From Nitrosomonadales bacterium (lineage in GTDB: Bacteria > Pseudomonadota > Gammaproteobacteria > Burkholderiales > SG8-41): DNA of 5,239 nt. Both the position numbers and the translations under genes were made by a program. The stretch's first letter is position 1, and every line of letters begins with the position of its first letter. A model generated the notes under the pieces. It saw only the letters and a program-made list of their open reading frames with translations. It ran no database searches and was not told the DNA's origin. Positions 1 through 5,239 of the stretch are shown here, in pieces. Location: assembly GCA_009885185.1 (NCBI GenBank), contig VFLF01000926.1, positions 1 to 5,239 on the forward strand, written 5' to 3'.

Positions 1-717
1 AATCCCAAGGGGCTTTCCGCGCGCGCTAAATTATTCTGGCAATCGGTGGTGGGCATCAGCGCTGCGTGCTATATCGCGTTTTCCACCAACCTGCCGGCGC
101 AGACCACGTTTATCGTACCGTTTTTCAAGGAGGTGGCGTATCCGCTGGGCGTGGTGGGATTCATCGCCATGACCTATTGCGTGATCGTCGGCACCAGCAA
201 CGCGGTGAATCTGACTGACGGACTGGATGGCTTGGCCATCATGCCGACGGTGATGGTGGGCAGCGCGCTGGGCGTTTTTGCCTATGTGGCGGGCAACGCG
301 GTGTTCGCGAAGTACCTGGCGTTTCCCTACATCCCCGGCGCGGGCGAGCTGATGGTGATCTGCGCCGCCATCGCGGGCGCGGGCCTCGCGTTTTTGTGGT
401 TCAACGCCTACCCGGCGGAAGTGTTCATGGGCGACGTGGGCGCGCTGGCGCTGGGCGCGGCGCTCGGCACGATTGCCGTGATCGTGCGGCAGGAAATCGT
501 GCTGTTCATCATGGGCGGCGTGTTCGTGGTGGAAACCCTGTCGGTCATCATTCAGGTGGCCTCATTCAAGATGACCGGCAAGCGCGTGTTTCGCATGGCA
601 CCGCTGCATCACCACTATGAATTGAAAGGCTGGAAAGAGAATCAGGTCGTGGTGAGATTCTGGATTATCACGATGATGTGTGTATTGGTTGGTTTATCGA
701 CACTGAAACTGCGGTAA
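1..717 (+). CDS. mraY: Phospho-N-acetylmuramoyl-pentapeptide-transferase, C-terminal part (5' end outside window)
   Basis: MraY is an integral inner-membrane enzyme. It transfers phospho-MurNAc-pentapeptide from the UDP precursor to undecaprenyl phosphate, giving lipid I. The frame is open from base 1 and 238 residues are visible before TAA. The E. coli protein has about 360, so roughly 120 N-terminal residues, including the first Asp-Asp motif, lie outside the window. Visible signatures, in local numbering, are [16 protein letters not shown] (67-82), [19 protein letters not shown] (134-152) with D145 matching the catalytic Asp known as D267 in E. coli, [12 protein letters not shown] (172-183), and the [11 protein letters not shown] triple-His loop (201-211). 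Several hydrophobic stretches, for example about 47-66, 84-98, 117-135, 151-178 and 218-234, fit the last membrane helices. The GTG at 46 is only an internal codon, not the start. The stop directly abuts the murD ATG. Identification is near certain; it is partial only because of the window edge. Confidence 0.98.
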   Translation, partial: NPKGLSARAKLFWQSVVGISAACYIAFSTNLPAQTTFIVPFFKEVAYPLGVVGFIAMTYCVIVGTSNAVNLTDGLDGLAIMPTVMVGSALGVFAYVAGNAVFAKYLAFPYIPGAGELMVICAAIAGAGLAFLWFNAYPAEVFMGDVGALALGAALGTIAVIVRQEIVLFIMGGVFVVETLSVIIQVASFKMTGKRVFRMAPLHHHYELKGWKENQVVVRFWIITMMCVLVGLSTLKLR

Positions 718-2103
718 ATGTTCTTAACGGGAAAGAAAATTCTGGTGCTCGGTCTCGGCGACACAGGCATGTCGATGACGCGCTGGCTGGCGCGGCAGGG
801 CGCCGTCGTCTCGGTGGCGGACACGCGCGAAGCGCCGCCGTACGCCGATGTGCTGGCGAAGGAACTGCCGCCAGTGCGCCTGCGCGCGGGTGCATTCCAG
901 CGAGCAGATTTTGACGAGGCCGACATGGTGGCTGTCAGCCCCGGCATCGATCCGCGCGCGGGCGAACTGGCGGCGGCGATCAAGCGCGGCATGCCGGTGG
1001 TGGGTGACGTGGAGCTGTTTGCGCAGGCACTATGCGCGCGCAAATCCACCGCTCGCATCATCGCCATTACCGGTTCCAACGGCAAAAGCACGGTCACCGC
1101 GATGTGCGGCGACATGTGTACGGCGGCGGGGATGGATACCGTGGTTGCCGGCAATATCGGCTTGCCGGTGCTGGACGTGATGACGCAAATCGACGACGGA
1201 CGGCGCGTGCCCGATGCGTTTGTGCTGGAACTGTCCAGTTTTCAACTGGAGACAACTTCCAGTCTGCAACCCGATGCGGCGACGCTGCTGAACCTTTGCG
1301 AAGACCATATGGATCGCTACGACAGCTTCGCGGATTACGGCGCGGCCAAGATGCGGATTTTTAAAGGCAACGGAGCGCAGGTGCTCAATCGAGATGACGC
1401 GCACAGCTTGGGGGCGGCGCGTCCCGGTCTGAAATTCGTGTCGTTCGGGTTGTCCGCGCCGCTGTCGGACTACGAGTGGGGATTGGCGGGTGATCCGCGC
1501 GCGCCGCAGTTGGCGCGCGACGATACGGCATTGATGCCGGTGGCCGAGCTGCCGCTGGCCGGTTTGCATAACGCGGCCAATGCACTGGCGGCGGGTGCGC
1601 TGTGCCACGCCATTGGCGTGCCGGACGCGGCGCTGGTGCGCGCTTTGCGCGCCTTCAAAGGCTTGCCGCACCGTGTGGAAAAAATAAACACGATCAATGC
1701 GATAGATTTTTACGACGACTCCAAGGGTACCAACGTCGGCGCCACGGTTGCCGCGTTAAACGGCATGCAACAACCGGTGGTGCTGATCGCGGGCGGCGAT
1801 GGCAAGGGGCAGGATTTTTCGCCGCTGGCGGTGTCGGTGGCGGCGCGCGCGCGCGCGGTGGTGCTGATCGGACGCGACGCGCCCTTGATCGAGCGCGCGC
1901 TGCAAAAGACGAAGATATCGGTGCTGCGCGCGAACGACATGGACGCGGCGGTGGCGGCGGCGTACGGTGCGGCGCGCGCGGGCGACGCGGTGTTGCTGTC
2001 GCCGGCCTGCGCGAGTTACGACATGTTCCGCAGCTATGTACATCGCGCCGAGGTGTTCGTGGCGGCGGTGCGGCAATTGGCCGCGCGGCTGAGTCGTGAG
2101 TGA
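718..2103 (+). CDS. murD: UDP-N-acetylmuramoyl-L-alanine--D-glutamate ligase
   Basis: MurD is a cytoplasmic, ATP-dependent ligase that adds D-glutamate to UDP-MurNAc-L-Ala. Its 461 residues are a little longer than the roughly 440 of E. coli MurD. All three Mur ligase domains are present. The N-terminal UDP-binding fold has VLGLGDTGMS (10-19). The central ATPase domain has the P-loop GSNGKST (119-125), AGNIGLP (144-150), ELSSFQLETT (171-180) with E171 as the likely Mg ligand, EDHMDRY (195-201) with H197, and K211 at the position of the carbamylated lysine in E. coli. The C-terminal domain has HRVE (318-321), DDSKGTNVGAT (333-343), GGDGKGQDF (359-367) and LSPACASYDMF (427-437), with F437 matching the residue that stacks on D-Glu in E. 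coli. The ATG at 718 follows the mraY TAA with no gap, and no convincing ribosome binding site precedes it. The start is supported by the family-typical short lead before the nucleotide fold. No odd or missing catalytic residue was seen. Confidence 0.98.
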   Translation: MFLTGKKILVLGLGDTGMSMTRWLARQGAVVSVADTREAPPYADVLAKELPPVRLRAGAFQRADFDEADMVAVSPGIDPRAGELAAAIKRGMPVVGDVELFAQALCARKSTARIIAITGSNGKSTVTAMCGDMCTAAGMDTVVAGNIGLPVLDVMTQIDDGRRVPDAFVLELSSFQLETTSSLQPDAATLLNLCEDHMDRYDSFADYGAAKMRIFKGNGAQVLNRDDAHSLGAARPGLKFVSFGLSAPLSDYEWGLAGDPRAPQLARDDTALMPVAELPLAGLHNAANALAAGALCHAIGVPDAALVRALRAFKGLPHRVEKINTINAIDFYDDSKGTNVGATVAALNGMQQPVVLIAGGDGKGQDFSPLAVSVAARARAVVLIGRDAPLIERALQKTKISVLRANDMDAAVAAAYGAARAGDAVLLSPACASYDMFRSYVHRAEVFVAAVRQLAARLSRE

Positions 2104-2106
2104 GCC

Positions 2107-2111
2107 GGGAG
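2107..2111 (+). promoter_or_regulatory. Ribosome binding site of ftsW
   Basis: GGGAG lies in the 17-nt murD-ftsW gap, 9 nt before the ATG at 2121. It is a good Shine-Dalgarno match and supports 2121 as the ftsW start. This gap is the only real intergenic space in the window. Confidence 0.7.
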
Positions 2112-2120
2112 TGAACTGAT

Positions 2121-3281
2121 ATGTTTTATACCGACATCAGACACCAGTCCGCGACGGCGGAATTCGACCGCGTGCTGGTGTGGATTACCGCGCTATTGCT
2201 CGCGCTGGGGCTGGTGATGGTGTATTCGGCATCCATCGCCATTGCCGAGGCCGGACGCGCCACCGGCAATCAGCAAACCTATTACCTGATTCGTCACGCG
2301 ATGTTCGTCAGTCTGAGCGTGGTGATGGGGGTGATCGCGTTTCAGTTTCCCATTCGTTTCTGGCAGCAGGCGGCACCCTGGCTGTTTGTCGTCGGGCTGG
2401 TGTTGCTGGCGCTGGTGCTGATACCCGGCATCGGGCGCGAGGTGAACGGCGCGCGGCGCTGGCTGCCGCTGGTGGTATTTAACCTGCAACCTTCGGAACT
2501 GATGAAAGTGTTCGCGGTGCTCTACGCCGCGGACTACACGGTGCGCAAGGCGGCGTTCATGCACAGCCTGACCAGGGGTTTTCTGCCGATGTTCGCGGTG
2601 ATGTTTATCGCCGGCGCACTGCTGCTGAAAGAACCGGACTTTGGCGCGTTCGCGGTGATTACGGTGATCGCGATGGGCATTTTGTTTTTGGGCGGCATGA
2701 ACTGGAAGTTGTTCGCCGGCCTGTTCGTGTTGCTACTGGGCGCGTTCGTGGCGCTGGTGATGTACTCGCCCTATCGCATGCAGCGCGTGATCGGCTTCAT
2801 GGACCCGTGGGCCGATCCGTACGGCAAGGGCTACCAGTTGTCGCATGCGCTGATCGCGTTCGGGCGTGGCGAATGGTTCGGCGTCGGCTTGGGCGGCAGC
2901 GTGGAAAAGCTGTTTTACCTGCCCGAGGCGCACACCGATTTTCTGCTGGCGGTGATTGCCGAGGAGCTCGGCTTCGTGGGTGTGCTGGCGATAGTGATTC
3001 TGTTCGCGTGGATCGTGATGCGCGCGTTTGCCATCGGCCGCCGCGCCGCGTTGCAGGAGCGGTATTTCGCCGCGTTGGTGGCGCAAGGGATTGGTTTGTG
3101 GATAGGCGTGCAGGCGATCATCAATATGGGTGTCAACATGGGCGTGCTGCCGACCAAGGGATTGACGCTACCGTTAATGTCGTTCGGCGGCAGTGCGATC
3201 GCCGCGACCTGCGTGGCGCTGGCGATATTGCTGCGCGTCGATTGGGAAGGCCGGCAAATCACGCGCGGCTTTAAGGTATGA
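2121..3281 (+). CDS. ftsW: Septal peptidoglycan glycosyltransferase FtsW (SEDS family)
   Basis: FtsW is the inner-membrane SEDS polymerase of the divisome. It builds glycan strands from lipid II together with its class B PBP partner (FtsI). The 386 residues compare with about 414 in E. coli; much of the difference seems to be a shorter cytoplasmic N-terminus (about 16 residues before the first helix). About ten hydrophobic segments are visible, roughly at 17-36, 59-76, 86-104, 118-138, 152-170, 176-193, 196-215, 276-303, 313-336 and 350-373. Family motifs are [10 protein letters not shown] (108-117), QPSELMK (123-129), KEPDFG (170-175), [15 protein letters not shown] (226-240), [11 protein letters not shown] (267-277), with D273 at the place of the essential extracellular-loop Asp (D297 in E. 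coli), and [17 protein letters not shown] (343-359). F355 stands where many relatives have Tyr (SYGGS). Location between murD and murG, rather than near mrdA/pbpA, argues for FtsW over RodA. The start is backed by the site at 2107-2111. Confidence 0.97.
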   Translation: MFYTDIRHQSATAEFDRVLVWITALLLALGLVMVYSASIAIAEAGRATGNQQTYYLIRHAMFVSLSVVMGVIAFQFPIRFWQQAAPWLFVVGLVLLALVLIPGIGREVNGARRWLPLVVFNLQPSELMKVFAVLYAADYTVRKAAFMHSLTRGFLPMFAVMFIAGALLLKEPDFGAFAVITVIAMGILFLGGMNWKLFAGLFVLLLGAFVALVMYSPYRMQRVIGFMDPWADPYGKGYQLSHALIAFGRGEWFGVGLGGSVEKLFYLPEAHTDFLLAVIAEELGFVGVLAIVILFAWIVMRAFAIGRRAALQERYFAALVAQGIGLWIGVQAIINMGVNMGVLPTKGLTLPLMSFGGSAIAATCVALAILLRVDWEGRQITRGFKV

Positions 3282-3290
3282 AAGGTATGA
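3273..3290 (+). repeat. 9-bp perfect tandem duplication across the ftsW stop / murG start
   Basis: The unit AAGGTATGA occurs twice without spacing (3273-3281 and 3282-3290). Each copy carries an AAGG purine stretch, an ATG and an overlapping TGA. The first copy holds the ftsW stop (3279-3281) and a first murG ATG (3278). The second supplies another in-frame murG ATG (3287) and, in a different frame from ftsW, a non-functional TGA. Nine bases is a multiple of three, so murG stays in frame. This looks like a small slippage duplication of a translational coupling site. Confidence 0.9.
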
Positions 3291-4375
3291 GTCGCACCAT
3301 CATGATTATGGCGGGCGGCACCGGCGGGCATATCTATCCGGCGATTTCGGTGGCGCAAGTGCTGCGTGAAAAAGGCTGGACGATTGTGTGGCTCGGCTCC
3401 AAGGCTGGCATGGAGGCGCGCATCGTGCCGCCGTACGGCTACAACATGGCGTGGATGCGGTTTTCCGGGCTGCGCGGCAAGGGGCTGCTGCGCGCGGCGC
3501 TGCTGCCGCTGAATTTGCTGATTGCGTTCTGGCAAAGCGCCCACGCCATTTTTGCGCATCGGCCCGATGTGGTGCTGGGCATGGGCGGCTATGTGGCGTT
3601 TCCCGGCGGCATGATGGCGTCGCTGCTGAACCGGCCGCTGGTGATTCATGAACAAAATTCGGTGGCGGGACTGACCAATCGCGTGCTGGCGCGGCTGGCG
3701 GACAAGGTGTTGGTGGCGTTTCCCGATGCATTTAAAAAGTCATTTAAAAACAAATACTTACCGTCATGGGTGGGTAATCCGGTGCGCGCCGATATAGGCG
3801 CGCTTGAGGCGCCCGCGACACGCTACGCGGCGCGCGGGGAGCGCTTGCAATTGCTGGTGTTGGGCGGCAGTCAGGGCGCGTCGATACTGAACACCACGTT
3901 GCCCAAGGCGCTGGCACTAATGCCCGAGGCGAATCGACCACGCGTCACGCATCAATCCGGCGCGCTTCACATCGACGCTTTGCGCTCCGCCTATGCGGCA
4001 ACGGGCGTGCAGGCCGAAGCCCTGCCTTTTCTCGATGACATGGCGGCGCGTTACGCGACCGCTGATCTGGTGATCTGCCGCGCGGGCGCTTCCACCATCG
4101 CCGAAATCGCGGCGGCGGGCGTGGCCTCGGTACTGGTGCCGCTGCCCTCGGCGGTGGACGATCACCAGACGCACAATGCGCGCTTTTTGTCGGAGCGCGG
4201 CGCGGCGGTGCTGATACCACAGGCCGAGTTCACGCCGGAAAAACTGGCACTGCTGTTGCAAGGGTTCGCGCGCGACAAACTGCTGGCGATGGCCTGTGCC
4301 GCGCGTGAAGCCGCCAAACCCGATGCGACGCAAGCCGTCGCGCAAGTGTGTATGGAGCTGGCTCATGCGACATAA
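3278..4375 (+). CDS. murG: UDP-GlcNAc:undecaprenyl-PP-MurNAc-pentapeptide GlcNAc transferase
   Basis: MurG is a GT-B fold glycosyltransferase on the cytoplasmic face of the inner membrane. It adds GlcNAc to lipid I to form lipid II, the substrate of FtsW. Its 365 residues match the family length (about 355). Motifs, numbered from the first [15 protein letters not shown] (11-22), SGLRGKG (63-69), GMGGY (101-105), [11 protein letters not shown] (124-134), GNPVR (166-170), GGSQGAS (196-202), and [15 protein letters not shown] (267-281), with E276 at the ribose-binding position for UDP-GlcNAc, then DDHQTHNA (294-301). A hydrophobic stretch around 71-93 ([12 protein letters not shown] to AIF) matches the membrane-contact patch described for E. 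coli MurG. Two starts compete. ATG 3278 overlaps the ftsW stop as ATGA. ATG 3287, three codons on, gives [11 protein letters not shown] and has AAGG 10 nt upstream. I report the longer form, but 3287 is equally plausible. A lysine-rich loop (152-159) is unusual. Confidence 0.97.
   Translation: MKGMSRTIMIMAGGTGGHIYPAISVAQVLREKGWTIVWLGSKAGMEARIVPPYGYNMAWMRFSGLRGKGLLRAALLPLNLLIAFWQSAHAIFAHRPDVVLGMGGYVAFPGGMMASLLNRPLVIHEQNSVAGLTNRVLARLADKVLVAFPDAFKKSFKNKYLPSWVGNPVRADIGALEAPATRYAARGERLQLLVLGGSQGASILNTTLPKALALMPEANRPRVTHQSGALHIDALRSAYAATGVQAEALPFLDDMAARYATADLVICRAGASTIAEIAAAGVASVLVPLPSAVDDHQTHNARFLSERGAAVLIPQAEFTPEKLALLLQGFARDKLLAMACAAREAAKPDATQAVAQVCMELAHAT
3729..3750 (+). repeat. Short direct repeat in an AT-rich patch of murG
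   Basis: CATTTAAAAA occurs at 3729-3738 and again at 3741-3750, a 12-nt period, so the two copies are in the same reading frame. They encode FKK and FKN around a serine. The patch from about 3729 to 3760 is far richer in A/T than the surrounding GC-rich gene. The repeat may be a 12-nt duplication since diverged, or chance in a lysine-rich segment. Confidence 0.6.
4354..4357 (+). promoter_or_regulatory. Ribosome binding site of murC, inside the murG 3' end
   Basis: GGAG sits 7 nt before the ATG at 4365, within the last codons of murG. The spacing is near ideal and fixes the murC start, so murC translation should initiate while ribosomes are finishing murG. Confidence 0.75.
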
Positions 4376-5239
4376 AGTTAAAAGAGTTCACTTCGTTGGT
4401 GTGGGCGGATCCGGGATGAGCGGCATCGCCGAGGTGTTGCTGAACCTCGGTTATGAGGTCAGCGGCTCCGATATGTCGGCGAACGCCACGACGCAACGCC
4501 TTGCAGCGTTAGGCGTGCGGGTATTCAAGGGACACGCGGCGGCGCAAATTGCCGGCGCGGACGCGGTGGTGGTGTCCACGGCGGTGAAAGCCGATAACCC
4601 TGAAGTGGTGGCCGCGCGCGAGAAACACATCCCGGTGGTGCCGCGTGCGCTGATGCTGGCCGAGCTGATGCGCTTAAAGCAGGGCATCGCCATCGCCGGC
4701 ACGCATGGCAAAACCACCACCACCAGCCTCGCCGCCAGTGTGCTGGCGGAAGGCGGGCTCGATCCCACCTTCGTGATTGGCGGGCGGCTTAACAGCGCGG
4801 GTGCTAACGCGCGGCTCGGTGCGGGTGAGTTTATCGTGGTCGAGGCTGACGAATCGGACGCATCGTTTCTGCATTTGCAACCGGTGCTGTCGGTGGTGAC
4901 CAATATCGATGCCGATCACATGGAGACCTACGGCCACTCACTCGACAATCTGAAGCAGGCGTTTGTTGAATTCGTGCATCGCTTGCCGTTCTACGGCATG
5001 GCGGTGTTGTGCCAGGACGATGCCAACATCCGGGACATCATTCCGCGGATCACCAAGCCGATTACGACTTACGGTCTGTCGCCGGAGTCGCAGATACGGG
5101 CGGTGGACATTCAGCACAGCGGCGGGCAGATGCGCTTTCGCGCGGTGCGCGCCGGCGGTTACCTGAATGAGGGAAGCCCAGCCGCGGATTTGGCGGTAAC
5201 CCTCAATTTGCCGGGCATACACAACGTGCTCAATGCGCT
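4365..5239 (+). CDS. murC: UDP-N-acetylmuramate--L-alanine ligase, N-terminal part (3' end outside window)
   Basis: MurC is the cytoplasmic ligase that uses ATP to join L-alanine to UDP-MurNAc, the first peptide step of the pathway. The frame from ATG 4365 stays open to the window edge: 291 complete codons plus two bases, against about 490 residues in E. coli, so the C-terminal ligand domain is missing. Visible parts are the N-terminal nucleotide fold with [15 protein letters not shown] (9-23) and SGSD (33-36), then [11 protein letters not shown] (71-81), the central P-loop [10 protein letters not shown] (112-121) with K116, [14 protein letters not shown] (136-149), [12 protein letters not shown] (158-169) with E160 as the likely Mg/ATP site residue, [12 protein letters not shown] (179-190) with H185, and [11 protein letters not shown] (281-291) at the cut. 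The Mpl paralogue is less likely because of the gene neighbourhood and the MurC-type wording. The start overlaps murG by 11 nt and has its own GGAG site. No stop or frameshift interrupts it. Confidence 0.97.
   Translation, partial: MRHKVKRVHFVGVGGSGMSGIAEVLLNLGYEVSGSDMSANATTQRLAALGVRVFKGHAAAQIAGADAVVVSTAVKADNPEVVAAREKHIPVVPRALMLAELMRLKQGIAIAGTHGKTTTTSLAASVLAEGGLDPTFVIGGRLNSAGANARLGAGEFIVVEADESDASFLHLQPVLSVVTNIDADHMETYGHSLDNLKQAFVEFVHRLPFYGMAVLCQDDANIRDIIPRITKPITTYGLSPESQIRAVDIQHSGGQMRFRAVRAGGYLNEGSPAADLAVTLNLPGIHNVLNA

Noticed and set aside
685..720. Possible internal promoter before murD (TTGGTT and an AT-richer patch)
   Set aside because: No matching -10 hexamer lies at 16-18 nt, and the patch encodes conserved MraY C-terminal residues.
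642..1154. 170-codon minus-strand open frame opposite the mraY end and murD start
   Set aside because: It lies antisense to two well-supported genes, is Ala/Arg/Ser/Thr-rich, and matches no family I recognise. GC-rich coding DNA often leaves long antisense frames.
1030..1671. 213-codon minus-strand open frame opposite murD
   Set aside because: It lies fully within murD, with an Arg/His/Gln-rich composition typical of antisense shadow frames and no recognisable domain.
1602..2099. 165-codon plus-strand open frame in another phase of murD
   Set aside because: It is a Gly/Arg/Ala-rich shadow frame with no family likeness; the murD frame here holds all the C-terminal domain motifs.
2104..2120. 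Possible terminator or regulatory hairpin in the murD-ftsW gap
   Set aside because: At 17 nt it is too short, shows no inverted repeat or T-run, and is explained by the ftsW ribosome binding site.
2915..3655. 246-codon minus-strand open frame opposite ftsW and murG
   Set aside because: It is the longest antisense frame, but it overlies two genes with intact catalytic motifs. Its translation is Arg/His/Gln/Pro-rich and carries no motif.
4963..5166. Small plus- and minus-strand open frames at the right end
   Set aside because: They overlap the murC frame, which is unbroken and carries clear MurC motifs throughout.
1..5239. An undescribed or accessory system hidden in the window
   Set aside because: Every base except the 17-nt gap belongs to one of five conserved dcw genes in the standard order. 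No foreign gene, unusual fusion, mobile element or RNA structure was found.

Overview
The window is one uninterrupted, plus-strand segment of a dcw (division and cell wall) cluster. It holds five consecutive genes in the classical proteobacterial order: mraY (3' two thirds), murD, ftsW, murG and murC (5' part). Only the three central genes are complete. No frameshift or premature stop is visible, and there are no RNA genes, mobile elements or CRISPR repeats. There is almost no non-coding DNA: the largest gap is 17 nt, between murD and ftsW.

Organism: the DNA is GC-rich with strongly G/C-ending codons. Protein wording such as the MraY tail '[17 protein letters not shown]', the MurC stretch '[19 protein letters not shown]' and MurG '[12 protein letters not shown]' resembles betaproteobacteria most closely, from memory. 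A Nitrosomonadales- or Burkholderiales-like Gram-negative is my best guess. This is inference from recalled family sequences, not from a search.

Layout: 1-717 is the MraY C-terminus, open from base 1. 718-2103 is MurD, whose ATG directly abuts the mraY stop. 2121-3281 is FtsW, with a clear ribosome binding site in the 17-nt gap. 3278-4375 is MurG, whose start overlaps the ftsW stop inside a 9-bp tandem repeat. 4365-5239 is MurC, which starts 11 nt inside murG and runs off the right edge.

How they work together: MurC and MurD are cytoplasmic Mur ligases adding L-Ala and then D-Glu to UDP-MurNAc. MraY moves the finished phospho-MurNAc-pentapeptide onto undecaprenyl phosphate (lipid I). MurG adds GlcNAc to make lipid II. 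FtsW is the septal SEDS glycosyltransferase that polymerises lipid II with its partner class B PBP. The tight spacing suggests one transcript with translational coupling; no internal promoter or terminator was recognised.

The window is essentially ordinary. The points worth a second look are small: the 9-bp tandem duplication of the ftsW/murG start-stop junction, a short repeat-bearing AT-rich basic insertion in MurG, and the lack of a visible Shine-Dalgarno sequence before murD. I found no sign of an undescribed system.
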